A stretch of 61,102 bases of DNA from Gallionellaceae bacterium (lineage in GTDB: Bacteria; Pseudomonadota; Gammaproteobacteria; Burkholderiales; Gallionellaceae): positions 1 through 61,102 of the forward strand of contig VBWD01000017.1 in assembly GCA_006218055.1 (NCBI GenBank), written 5' to 3'. Below are positions 19,154 through 27,945 of the stretch, one piece after another. Position numbers and translations under genes: made by a program. Position 1 is the stretch's first letter; every line of letters starts with the position of its first letter. The notes beneath the pieces are model-generated. The model saw only the letters and a program-made list of their open reading frames with translations. It was not told the origin of the DNA and did not search any database.

Positions 19154-19612
19154 ATGTTCAAGCAGTCTGGAGACACGATTTTACTGGTTGAGGATGAAGA
19201 GTCTGCGATCCAGCTGGTGCAGCAGGCGGTGGCGAGTTGTCCGGGTGAGTTGTATCTGGCTGTTGTTCCCGATAGCGTTGCAGCACTGGAGTGGCTCTCT
19301 ACCGAGACGGCGCATGGGCATCCTATCCCGCGCATGATTCTCATCGATCTCAAGCTTCCCAAACTCATTGGTTTAGCGGTGATGCGCACTTTGCGCATGG
19401 ATAGTCGCCTGCAGAATGTCCCCATCGTTGTCTATTCAGAAATTAGCGATCCTTCGGATGTCGTGCTCGCCTACCAGATTGGCGCCAATAGTTTCGTGAA
19501 GAAACCTGAAAGCCTTCCTGAGTTCAGTCAGCTACTGCACGATTTGATCGACCTCGGTTGGTTGAGCGAGAAGGGTATCGGCTCATCACTCAAGCAAACT
19601 GTCACCTCATGA
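19154..19612 (+). CDS. Single-domain response regulator (Rcp1-like)
   Basis: A stand-alone receiver domain of 152 residues without an output domain. It has the acidic pocket (LLVEDEES, residues 10-17), the phosphorylated aspartate in ILIDLKLPK (about residue 63), the Thr/Ser switch position YSEIS, and the conserved lysine in FVKKP. Such proteins relay phosphate or act by protein contact. It overlaps the following GGDEF gene by ATGA, so the two likely form one signalling unit. The 134 bases before it contain a 7-base-pair inverted repeat, AATGTGG (19078-19084) and CCACATT (19092-19098), of unknown role. Confidence 0.88.
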   Translation: MFKQSGDTILLVEDEESAIQLVQQAVASCPGELYLAVVPDSVAALEWLSTETAHGHPIPRMILIDLKLPKLIGLAVMRTLRMDSRLQNVPIVVYSEISDPSDVVLAYQIGANSFVKKPESLPEFSQLLHDLIDLGWLSEKGIGSSLKQTVTS

Positions 19613-21402
19613 TCGATCTGCACATCTTGTTCGTTGCTACACCAAAGGATGAAATGGTGTGGGTGATCGAGATGCTAAGCAAATCAAGATATGAGACACA
19701 CCCTCTGCAGATACATACTCCGTCAGAACTGGAATCGGCACTGCCTCAAAGAAAATGGGATGTGATATTCGTCACGCCCGTAAAGAATGAATTCTCGTTA
19801 GAGCAAACGGTTGCTGCGCTCCGTCGTTACGAGCTCGATATTCCCTGCATCGTATTGTTGACTGCTGATACACAACTTAGCCTGGTTGAAGCCTTCAAAA
19901 AAGGTGCGCACGACTGTGTCAATCTGCGAGATGAAGGACGTCTCGTCCCCACCGTCGAGCGCGAGTTGGTGGCGGCAGCATTGCGTTACAACGTCAGAGA
20001 GCAAGTGGTGACTGATCATTTGCTGCAAGAGATAGATCAATACATTCTTAGCAAATACGATCTGAATGATGTGGTCAAACGTGTGTGCCAACGCTTGGTG
20101 GATTTGTTCGGCTTTCAGTTGGTGTGGATTGGCATGAAAGAAGACCGTGGTGGTATCGATATCGTGGCTGCTGCGGGGGAGACCGCTTATCTGGAGGGGG
20201 TGGTTGTTCGATGGGATGACCAGCCAGAGGGTAAAGGCACGACAGGGACCGCCATTCGCGAGAACAGGCCTGTCGTATTAAGTCCGGACTCTCCCCAATT
20301 CAAACCCTGGCGTGAACGAGCAAAAAAATTTGGTGTGCACGGCGTACTGGCGATGCCGTTAGGTATCAAAGGCGAGGTGATCGGTGCATTGATGCTGTAT
20401 TCGAAGCAGGCAGATGCGTTCGATAAGCTCACCGTCAGTAGGCTGTCTGCCTTTGCCGCACGTGTTACGGTGGCGATGCTGGGGGCGCAGGAACAGCAGG
20501 AATTGCGTCTGATGCATGTGGCGATGAGCAATGCGGCGAATGCGATGTTCATCACGGATGGTGAAGGCAACATTGTCTGGCTGAATGAGGCACTTTCTCG
20601 ATTCAGTGGTTATACGATCGTAGAGATCATGGGCAATAAGCCCAATATGTTCAGTTCTAACACTCACGCTGCTGAATTCTGGCATGCGATGTGGCAGGAG
20701 ATATTGGCAGGCAAAGCTTGGCGTGGTGATGTGGTGAATAAAAACAAATCGGGCGGCTTGTACACCGTGACCCAAAGTATCTCGCCTTTATCTGATGCTG
20801 CGGGGAGGGCTACACATTTCTTGGTGGTGCAACAGGATATTTCGGAGATGCGACGGTTGGAAGAAGAGATCCACTATCTGGCTTATCACGATGCGCTGAC
20901 AGAGTTGCCCAATCGAATGCTGTTCCAAGATCGTGTGCAGCAAGAAATCACTCACGCCAAGCGCGGTAAGACTCAGTTTGCCGTGCTATTCATCGATCTC
21001 GATGGTTTCAAGGCAGTGAACGACACGCGCGGTCATGCGGCAGGGGATAAGTTGTTGAGAATCGTCGCGTCACGCTTACGTGCATGTGTGCGTGAAGGTG
21101 ATACGGTAGCTCGTTTGGGGGGGGATGAGTTCACCATCCTGTTGCGGGGGGCGACGGCGGGCGACGGCTTGAAGCGTGTGCTACGCAAGATCATCAATGA
21201 GGTGGCGCAACCTTGTGAGCTGGGAGAATTCAATGCCAACGTGACCGCCAGTCTTGGCGTCAGTCTGTATCCTTCTGATGCCACAGGTGTGGAAAAACTA
21301 CTGATCCATGCCGATGAGGCGATGTATCAAGCCAAGCAAGCCGGCAAGAACTGTTACGCCATCTATGGAGATGAAAAGAAAGATAACGATCCACTGGAGT
21401 GA
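19609..21402 (+). CDS. Diguanylate cyclase with pseudo-receiver, GAF and PAS domains
   Basis: A 597-residue signalling protein without membrane spans. Order: receiver-like domain (1-120) whose phosphoacceptor position reads DVIFVTP, with Thr in place of Asp; GAF domain (about 150-305); PAS domain (about 310-430, ADGEGNIVWLNEALSRFSGY-like region); GGDEF domain (about 435-590) with an intact GGDEF motif near residue 503. It should therefore make cyclic di-GMP. No EAL domain is present. ATG 19609 overlaps the stop of the receiver gene, which may supply the phosphorylatable partner. Its ligand is unknown. Confidence 0.9.
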   Translation: MIDLHILFVATPKDEMVWVIEMLSKSRYETHPLQIHTPSELESALPQRKWDVIFVTPVKNEFSLEQTVAALRRYELDIPCIVLLTADTQLSLVEAFKKGAHDCVNLRDEGRLVPTVERELVAAALRYNVREQVVTDHLLQEIDQYILSKYDLNDVVKRVCQRLVDLFGFQLVWIGMKEDRGGIDIVAAAGETAYLEGVVVRWDDQPEGKGTTGTAIRENRPVVLSPDSPQFKPWRERAKKFGVHGVLAMPLGIKGEVIGALMLYSKQADAFDKLTVSRLSAFAARVTVAMLGAQEQQELRLMHVAMSNAANAMFITDGEGNIVWLNEALSRFSGYTIVEIMGNKPNMFSSNTHAAEFWHAMWQEILAGKAWRGDVVNKNKSGGLYTVTQSISPLSDAAGRATHFLVVQQDISEMRRLEEEIHYLAYHDALTELPNRMLFQDRVQQEITHAKRGKTQFAVLFIDLDGFKAVNDTRGHAAGDKLLRIVASRLRACVREGDTVARLGGDEFTILLRGATAGDGLKRVLRKIINEVAQPCELGEFNANVTASLGVSLYPSDATGVEKLLIHADEAMYQAKQAGKNCYAIYGDEKKDNDPLE

Positions 21403-21426
21403 CAGATATAAATCCTGTCGTAATTT

Positions 21427-22437
21427 TTAGGCTGAACGTGTGGGGATATGCCTGGCGACTTCTTGAGGTGTGAGTTGCATCATGCAGTTGAAATGTCCCA
21501 ACGGGCATTCACGTTTGAAGCAAGGGCTACACGGTAGGTCGAGTCTTAGTACGTCAGCGTGTGCCGATAACGGAGGCGTGAATCGTGGGCTACTGGAGCC
21601 GAAGATGGCGAGCATCGGCCTATCTAGCGCTGCGGCGATATGCATCAAACCCGAGTCGTTGCTCACGACTAAGTCGGCGCGTGAGATGAGCGCGATGGCA
21701 TCGCTTAAGTCGGTCGCGCCACACAGATTGATCGCTTGCGAATTACCTAGCGCCACGATCTTATCTGAGACTTCTTTGTCTTTAGGTGAGCCTATCAGCC
21801 AGATGGCATAACCTCTCTCACACAGTTTTTGCCCTAGCTCTGCGTAATACTGCACAGGCCATCGTTTGGCGACACCAAATTCTGCGCCAGGGCAGAACAC
21901 GGCGATAGGTTGATCGGTGTTCAATTTGAATCGACCTAATACCTGCGTTCTATGTTCTTCGCTCACCAGCAGGTGAGGATAGGGTATGGGGCGAGTGATA
22001 TCTTGGTCCTTGTCTTCCGCCAGTTGGGAGAAGCGCTCAACCATCAGCGGCAGCTTGGTTTTATCGAGTTTGCGTGCATCGTTCAATAGGCCATAGCGCA
22101 TCTCACCGATGAAGCCGGTGCGCATAGGAATATTGGCGAAATAGGGGGTAAGTGCGGACTTCCAAGAGTTCGGCAACACGATGGCTTGGTCGTATTTAGC
22201 CGCCTGTAATCGTCGGCCTAGCTCGCGCCGCTCGGAAAAACGAAAGGCGCCATGTGTGAACGGATTGTTGATGACATCGCTCACTTCGGGTAGCTGACGC
22301 AGGAGCTTTTCAGTCCATGAGGGAGCGAGCACATCTAATTGGACGCCAGGGTGGCGTTGCATGAGTCGATGCAACATGGGTTGCATCAGCACACAGTCCC
22401 CCACCCAACTGGGGGCGATGATGAGTATCTTCTTCAC
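21427..22437 (-). CDS. waaF: ADP-heptose:LPS heptosyltransferase II
   Basis: Adds the second heptose to the lipopolysaccharide inner core at the cytoplasmic face of the inner membrane. A GT-9 family protein of 336 residues: N-terminal ILIIAPSWVGDCVLMQPML, middle FCPGAEFGVAKRWP (ADP-heptose site), and the C-terminal VVSNDSGLMHIAAAL motif. The start is a GTG at 22437 with no clear ribosome site. It is the last gene of a reverse-strand group with the zinc-finger gene and ilvE, and converges on the GGDEF gene. Confidence 0.9.
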   Translation of the reverse strand: MKKILIIAPSWVGDCVLMQPMLHRLMQRHPGVQLDVLAPSWTEKLLRQLPEVSDVINNPFTHGAFRFSERRELGRRLQAAKYDQAIVLPNSWKSALTPYFANIPMRTGFIGEMRYGLLNDARKLDKTKLPLMVERFSQLAEDKDQDITRPIPYPHLLVSEEHRTQVLGRFKLNTDQPIAVFCPGAEFGVAKRWPVQYYAELGQKLCERGYAIWLIGSPKDKEVSDKIVALGNSQAINLCGATDLSDAIALISRADLVVSNDSGLMHIAAALDRPMLAIFGSSSPRFTPPLSAHADVLRLDLPCSPCFKRECPLGHFNCMMQLTPQEVARHIPTRSA

Positions 22438-22466
22438 GGGAGGTCAGTGCTGCGAAGGTGCTGAGA

Positions 22467-22667
22467 TCAATGGTGTCCGTGTGGACGTTCACCTTTGAAT
22501 TTATAGTGTGTGCCGCAGTACGGGCAGACCGCTTCACCCAGTTTCACTACTGGAATAGCGACGCGAGGGTGGGCGCTCCACAAGCTGACCGAAGGCGTGG
22601 GGCAGAACAAGGGCAGCGCTTCTGCCGTCACTTCCACATAACGTTGCGTGATGTTTTCGTTTGCCAT
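22467..22667 (-). CDS. Small CHCC zinc-finger protein
   Basis: A 66-residue protein with the zf-CHCC pattern: a Cys in LFCPTP, a His in SAHPRV, and CPYC close to the C-terminus, followed by GTHYKFKGE. The family is related to the small mitochondrial complex I subunit NDUFS6; the function in proteobacteria is not established. AGGGGG precedes its ATG. It lies between ilvE and waaF, an arrangement seen in other betaproteobacteria, and is probably co-transcribed with them. Confidence 0.85.
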   Translation of the reverse strand: MANENITQRYVEVTAEALPLFCPTPSVSLWSAHPRVAIPVVKLGEAVCPYCGTHYKFKGERPHGHH

Positions 22668-22690
22668 GTTCTATCCCCCTGTTCGAATTG

Positions 22691-23611
22691 TTATACGTGT
22701 GCCAGCCAAGAAGCGTACTTCGGGTTCTTGCCACTGACGATGTCGAAGAATGCGGATTGCAATTTGGTGGTGATCGGGCCGCGACTTCCGTTACCGATGG
22801 TGCGCGTATCCAATTCACGTATCGGCGTAACTTCTGCTGCTGTGCCGGTGAAGAAGGCCTCTTCCGCGCAGTACACTTCGTCGCGCGTGATGCGCTTCTC
22901 GATCAGTTCCAGTCCCATGTCCTTCGCCAAGGTGATGATGGAGTCGCGTGTGATGCCCTCCAGACACGATGTCAGATCGGGCGTGTACAGCTTGCCTTTT
23001 TTCACGATGAAAATGTTCTCGCCCGCACCTTCGGCGACATAACCATCCACATCCAGCAATAATGCCTCGTCGTAGCCGTCCTGCGCCACTTCTTGGTGAG
23101 CTAGGATCGAGTTCGTATAGGTGCCGACCGATTTGGAGCGGCACATGTTCACGTTCACGTGATGACGGGTGAAGCTGGAGGTCTTGACACGGATACCCTT
23201 GGCCATACCTTCTTCGCCCAAGTACGCACCCCAAGGCCATGCGGCGATGGCAACGTGCGTGCTGATCTTGGTGGCGGCGATGCCCATGGCTTCGGAGCCG
23301 TAGAACACGATGGGGCGGATATAGCAGGATTCCAGTTTGTTGGCGCGCACCACTTCTTTTTGCGCTTCCATCAAGGTCTCTTTGTCGTACGGCATCTTCA
23401 TCTTGAAGATGAAGGCAGAGTTGAACAAGCGGTCGGTATGCTCCTGCAAACGGAAGATCGCCGTGCCTTGTGTCGTCTTGTAGGCGCGCACCCCTTCGAA
23501 CACGCCCATGCCGTAATGCAAGGTATGGGTCAGAACATGGGTGGTGGCATCGCGCCAAGGGACGAGTTTGCCGTCGTGCCAGATGAAGCCGTCGCGGTCG
23601 GACATGGACAT
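22691..23611 (-). CDS. ilvE: Branched-chain amino acid aminotransferase
   Basis: A fold-type IV PLP aminotransferase performing the last step of valine, leucine and isoleucine synthesis. The 306-residue protein has the N-terminal [31 protein letters not shown], the PLP lysine in [12 protein letters not shown]-like [11 protein letters not shown], and the cofactor-phosphate region [13 protein letters not shown] lies 7 bases before ATG 23611. Its promoter would lie in the 203-base divergent gap shared with the adenylate cyclase gene, which holds no other gene. Confidence 0.96.
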   Translation of the reverse strand: MSMSDRDGFIWHDGKLVPWRDATTHVLTHTLHYGMGVFEGVRAYKTTQGTAIFRLQEHTDRLFNSAFIFKMKMPYDKETLMEAQKEVVRANKLESCYIRPIVFYGSEAMGIAATKISTHVAIAAWPWGAYLGEEGMAKGIRVKTSSFTRHHVNVNMCRSKSVGTYTNSILAHQEVAQDGYDEALLLDVDGYVAEGAGENIFIVKKGKLYTPDLTSCLEGITRDSIITLAKDMGLELIEKRITRDEVYCAEEAFFTGTAAEVTPIRELDTRTIGNGSRGPITTKLQSAFFDIVSGKNPKYASWLAHV

Positions 23612-23814
23612 GGGGATTTCCTTAATTTCGTTGGTGTTGTTGCGAAGTGCGTGATTCTAGCTGTTTCCGCACTGATTATGAAGAGTGCGTAGGAGGAAAT
23701 AGGCGTGCTGGGCGGAGGCGCGTATAGGGAGGTCTATATATTCTGGCATATTCCTTTTGTGCCCGGTTCATGTAATCATCGGGCCCGTTGGTCTGGGCAG
23801 TCTCTGGGGGAAGC

Positions 23815-25131
23815 ATGGTGCAGCACATTAGTTCGAAGGAAATCAAGCCGGAAATAATGGAATCGCAGGAAGAGAAACTGCGCAGGAATCTGCTCATCTT
23901 CGCGGCTGCATTTATGACCTTTGCCGTCATGCTGTGGCTTGCCATCTATTGGGCCATGGGGGTGAATTTCTCCAGTGATGTTCCCTTGGTCTATCAGCTG
24001 ATCTCGGTGTCTTCCCTTATCTATTACGTCAAGACACGTAATTTCGTGGTGTTCCGATTCATTCAACTTTCCCTGTTCTTGTTCGCCCCCTTCATCATGC
24101 AATGGAGTATGGGCAGTTCGGTGACTTCCAGTGGTGTGACGCTGTGGGCTTTGTTGGCGCCGATCGGTGCCTTGGTGGTATCGAACTGGCGTGAGTCCAT
24201 TCCTTGGTTCTTCGCTTATATGGTGCTGACCGTTGTGTCGGGTGTCTTTGATTACCTTCTTGGTAGCGGCGGTAGTGCTGGCATTCCAATGAATACGATT
24301 GGAATGTTCTTCGCGCTCAATTTTGCAGCGATGTCTTCCATCCTGTATTTCTTGGTGCGCCATTTCGTGGTGGAGACAGAGAAGATCAAGAGGCAATTGG
24401 ATGAACAGCACTCACTATTGGCGGACGAGCAGAAAAAATCTGAGCGTGTGTTGTTCAATGTGTTGCCATCGAACATTGCACAGCGCTTAAAGAGCAATGA
24501 AGGTTTGATCGCGGATGGTTATGCGGATGTGACAGTGATGTTCGCAGACTTGGTGAATTTCACGCAGTTGACCGAGCAGATGTCGCCTGAGCAGATGGTT
24601 GGCCTTTTGAATACAATTTTTTCAGGCTTCGATGAATTGTCTGAGAAATATGGGCTGGAAAAGATCAAGACCATCGGTGATGCCTACATGGTCGTCGGCG
24701 GTATCTCGCGTGAGCGCCCCGATTACGCAGCAGACGTGGCGAATATGGCGCTGGAGATGATCGAGTTCGTCAAAAACCACCCCGTGTCGGCGAAACGCAA
24801 TCTAGGCGTGCACGTGGGTATCGCTACCGGACCTGTCGTTGCAGGCGTCATTGGAACGAAACGATTCATCTACGACCTATGGGGCGACACGGTGAATATC
24901 GCGAGTCGCTTGACGGATGATGCAACGAGCGGACACATCCTCACCGATAAGCTCACCTATAACCGTTTGCGTCATGACTACCTGTTCGAGCCGCCTGCGG
25001 TTTTGAACGTCAAAGGAAAAGGGGAAATGACATCCTATCGTTTGATCGGGCTGGCTGATGCGATGAGTAATTCCGGCAAGAACAACGTGTACCAAATGCC
25101 CGCTCAGGGCGGTGCGCCTGCCCAGCTTTAA
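23815..25131 (+). CDS. Membrane-bound class III adenylate cyclase
   Basis: Makes cyclic AMP from ATP. Residues 26-185 hold about six membrane spans with no recognised sensor; a short helical linker (190-225, a probable signalling coiled coil) leads to the catalytic domain (about 235-410). Metal-binding aspartates lie in MFADLVNFT and IGDAYM. The adenine-selecting Lys and Asp are present in EKIKTIGDAYM and YDLWGDTVN, favouring cAMP over cGMP. ATG 23815 has GGGGGAAG just before it. The homodimer would form two active sites. The input signal is unknown. Confidence 0.9.
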   Translation: MVQHISSKEIKPEIMESQEEKLRRNLLIFAAAFMTFAVMLWLAIYWAMGVNFSSDVPLVYQLISVSSLIYYVKTRNFVVFRFIQLSLFLFAPFIMQWSMGSSVTSSGVTLWALLAPIGALVVSNWRESIPWFFAYMVLTVVSGVFDYLLGSGGSAGIPMNTIGMFFALNFAAMSSILYFLVRHFVVETEKIKRQLDEQHSLLADEQKKSERVLFNVLPSNIAQRLKSNEGLIADGYADVTVMFADLVNFTQLTEQMSPEQMVGLLNTIFSGFDELSEKYGLEKIKTIGDAYMVVGGISRERPDYAADVANMALEMIEFVKNHPVSAKRNLGVHVGIATGPVVAGVIGTKRFIYDLWGDTVNIASRLTDDATSGHILTDKLTYNRLRHDYLFEPPAVLNVKGKGEMTSYRLIGLADAMSNSGKNNVYQMPAQGGAPAQL

Positions 25132-25138
25132 CTTTTCT

Positions 25139-27832
25139 TCACTCATTCAGTAACTCCTTCCATAGGCTCGATACCGATGAGGTGTCGAACCTATCTCGTT
25201 CGATACGGCAGGCGATTAGGTTGTTAAGGCGCATCTGGTGCTGTGTCATCCTCAATTCGCGGTAAAGTTCACGCACTCTATCGCTCAGTTCTTTCTCGAT
25301 CAATCCCAGCTTTGTGGCTACTTCCAGCAATGCAAGATTGCCAATATTGGCGGTCAGTTGCGGATGTCGTGCTGCATGCGCCAGTACCAAGAACTGCACC
25401 ATGAATTCGATGTCCACCATGCCGCCACGGTCGTGCTTGATGTCAAACAGTGCTGTCTTGTTGAGATGACCATCATGCATCTTGTGACGCATCTCGACGA
25501 TGGATGACTTCAGCGCCTCCAACTCACGTGGAAGACGCAGTATCTCAGTGCGGATGCGCTCGAAGCTGGCACCGACCGCAGCATCGCCCGCACAGAAGCG
25601 GGCGCGTGTCAGGGCTTGATGCTCCCACACCCAAGCATTCTTGCGCTGATACTCATCGAAGGCTTCGATGGAGCTGACGAGCAATCCACTCTCACCATTC
25701 GGGCGTAGGCGCAGATCCACTTCGTACAAGCGCCCTGCGACGGTGTGACTGGAGAGTAGGGTGTTGATACGCTGCGCCAAGCGCCCGTAGATCTGGCCTG
25801 CATCGGGATGGGGGTCATCGTAGACGAAGACGAGGTCGAGGTCGGAGGCGTACCCCAGCTCTTTGCCGCCCAATTTTCCGTAGGCGATGATGGCGAACTG
25901 AGGCTGTTCCTGATGTTTTTTGCGCGCATCCCGCCAACATAGATCAAGTGTGTGGCGCAGGATCATGTCGGCGAGGTCGCTCAAATGGTCGCTGAGTTTT
26001 TCCAACGGCAGGATGTCTTGCAGGTCCATTGCCAGTAGATGGAAGGTCTGCGCCTGTTGGAATTGGCGCAGCACATCCATCTCGCGTTCGGTGTCGCCTT
26101 GATGTTCTGCGAGTCGGGTGGTCAGTTGCACATCCAATGCTAGCCAGTTGGGGGCATCGTAAAGTTCGCGCGTGTCCAGCAACTCATCCAACAAGATGGG
26201 GTGTTGCGTCAGGTAGTCCCCCGCCCATGCGCTGGCCGACAGCATGCGTACCAATCGAGGTAAGGCTTTGGGATACTCGGCAAGGAAGGCGAGGTAGGAG
26301 GCACGACGTGCGATAGCTTCGAGCAGAGTGAGGGCGCGCCGCAAGGTATCGTCGCGATTCTCCTCGGTGGCACACAGCGTCAAGAATCTGGGGATGAGCG
26401 CATCCAAACGCTGGCGGCTGATGTCGGGAAGTTGGCGATAACGGTTGCCAGTGCGGAATTGATGCAGGGTGTCAGATAGGGATTGAGTGTCGCTGTAACC
26501 GAGTCCTTGCAAGATCGTGTTCAGCTCATCGTGGTCGCTGCCTTCATGCCAGCCATGTGTCTCGCTGCTTTCTTGTTTGTCCCCGAACACGGCTTCAAAT
26601 TGGCTACTGACAAAATCACGTATCGGATCGAGTTCGGCGAGGAGTTCTGCGTAACAGGCATAGTCCATCGCGGTGGCGATGATGGCTTGAGACGACTCGT
26701 CTTCCGGCAGGGTCTGTGTCTGTTGGTCATTCAGGTATTGCAGGCGATGTTCCAGGTCGCGCAGATAGACGTAACTCTGATCTAGACGAGTAGTCACTTC
26801 AGCATTCAGTTCTCCGTCAAGGCCGATCTGCCGAAGAACTTTTTGGGTGGGGCGAATGCGCAACCGTGCATCGCGTCCGCCCCGGATCAGTTGGAACACT
26901 TGGGCGATGAACTCGATCTCGCGGATACCGCCTCTACCCAGTTTGATGTTGTTGTGCTTGTCCTTGCGTGCGACCTCGGCGCGGATCTGCGCGTGCAGTT
27001 TGCGCATGGAATCAAAGGCGCCGAAATCGAGATATTTGCGGAATACAAAGGGCAGAGCCAACTTCTCCAACTCGGTGATACGCGGACTTACTGGCGGCGA
27101 GATGACGCGCGCCTTGATCCATGCATAGCGCTCCCATTCACGTCCTTGCTCGACCAGATACTCTTCCAACGCGGCGAAGCTCATCGCCAGTGGCCCGCTA
27201 TCGCCATAGGGACGCAGGCGCATATCCACGCGAAATACGAAGCCATCTGCAGTAAGGTCATTGATGAGTGCGATGAGTTTTCGGCCTAAACGACTGAAGA
27301 ATTCGTGATTGGACAAGGTGCGCGCACCATTGGTCTCGCCATCTTCTGGGTAGGTGAAGATCAGGTCGATATCGGAAGAGACGTTCAGTTCACCGCCGCC
27401 CAATTTGCCCATACCGATGACTAGCAATTCCTGTGGCGTACCACTGTCTTCGCCTATGGGCTGGCCGAAATGGGCGACCAAAGATTCCATGGTGAAGGTG
27501 TGGACGCGGCCTACGGCCAATTCGGCCAGTGACGTCATGGCGCGCATCACTTCAGAGAGATCGCACAGGCCGCCCAAGTCGCGCGTGATGAGGTGCAACA
27601 TCACGCGTTTGCGCAGACTACGCACGGCAGTCGAAAGCTGGTCTTCTGTCTCTGCAGGGAATGTATCTAAGCAGTTCTGGATGAAAGTGGCGTCACACGG
27701 TGTCCGATAGTGCTCGTGTAGCCATGCCTGCAACTCCGGTTCGGCATCCAACAGGCGTGCCAAGTAATGGCTGCATCCACGAGCATGTGCAAGCAGTGGA
27801 TCGAAGTCTGACATCGGTTTTTGATGAACCAT
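25139..27832 (-). CDS. glnE: Glutamine synthetase adenylyltransferase / adenylyl-removing enzyme
   Basis: Controls nitrogen assimilation by attaching AMP to and removing it from glutamine synthetase, in response to PII. The 897-residue protein contains two nucleotidyltransferase halves: GMGKLGGGELNVSSDIDLIF in the N-terminal half and AYGKLGGKELGYASDLDLVF in the C-terminal half (each given only in part by the family signature GKLGG and D-x-D). The helical C-terminus ends near NNLIACRIERDRF. The start could be ATG 27832 or 27814; neither has a strong ribosome site. It converges with the cyclase gene, 7 bases apart. Confidence 0.95.
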   Translation of the reverse strand: MVHQKPMSDFDPLLAHARGCSHYLARLLDAEPELQAWLHEHYRTPCDATFIQNCLDTFPAETEDQLSTAVRSLRKRVMLHLITRDLGGLCDLSEVMRAMTSLAELAVGRVHTFTMESLVAHFGQPIGEDSGTPQELLVIGMGKLGGGELNVSSDIDLIFTYPEDGETNGARTLSNHEFFSRLGRKLIALINDLTADGFVFRVDMRLRPYGDSGPLAMSFAALEEYLVEQGREWERYAWIKARVISPPVSPRITELEKLALPFVFRKYLDFGAFDSMRKLHAQIRAEVARKDKHNNIKLGRGGIREIEFIAQVFQLIRGGRDARLRIRPTQKVLRQIGLDGELNAEVTTRLDQSYVYLRDLEHRLQYLNDQQTQTLPEDESSQAIIATAMDYACYAELLAELDPIRDFVSSQFEAVFGDKQESSETHGWHEGSDHDELNTILQGLGYSDTQSLSDTLHQFRTGNRYRQLPDISRQRLDALIPRFLTLCATEENRDDTLRRALTLLEAIARRASYLAFLAEYPKALPRLVRMLSASAWAGDYLTQHPILLDELLDTRELYDAPNWLALDVQLTTRLAEHQGDTEREMDVLRQFQQAQTFHLLAMDLQDILPLEKLSDHLSDLADMILRHTLDLCWRDARKKHQEQPQFAIIAYGKLGGKELGYASDLDLVFVYDDPHPDAGQIYGRLAQRINTLLSSHTVAGRLYEVDLRLRPNGESGLLVSSIEAFDEYQRKNAWVWEHQALTRARFCAGDAAVGASFERIRTEILRLPRELEALKSSIVEMRHKMHDGHLNKTALFDIKHDRGGMVDIEFMVQFLVLAHAARHPQLTANIGNLALLEVATKLGLIEKELSDRVRELYRELRMTQHQMRLNNLIACRIERDRFDTSSVSSLWKELLNE

Positions 27833-27945
27833 ATATGGCGTGTGTTTCAGTTAAAATGGGGGCGTTCAGTCAACGCTTCTCATTATAGTTTTTCTATGCC
27901 CATCCGCTTGTTTTTCCATCCGAAACCTGGCTTGTCGCTGCTGAG

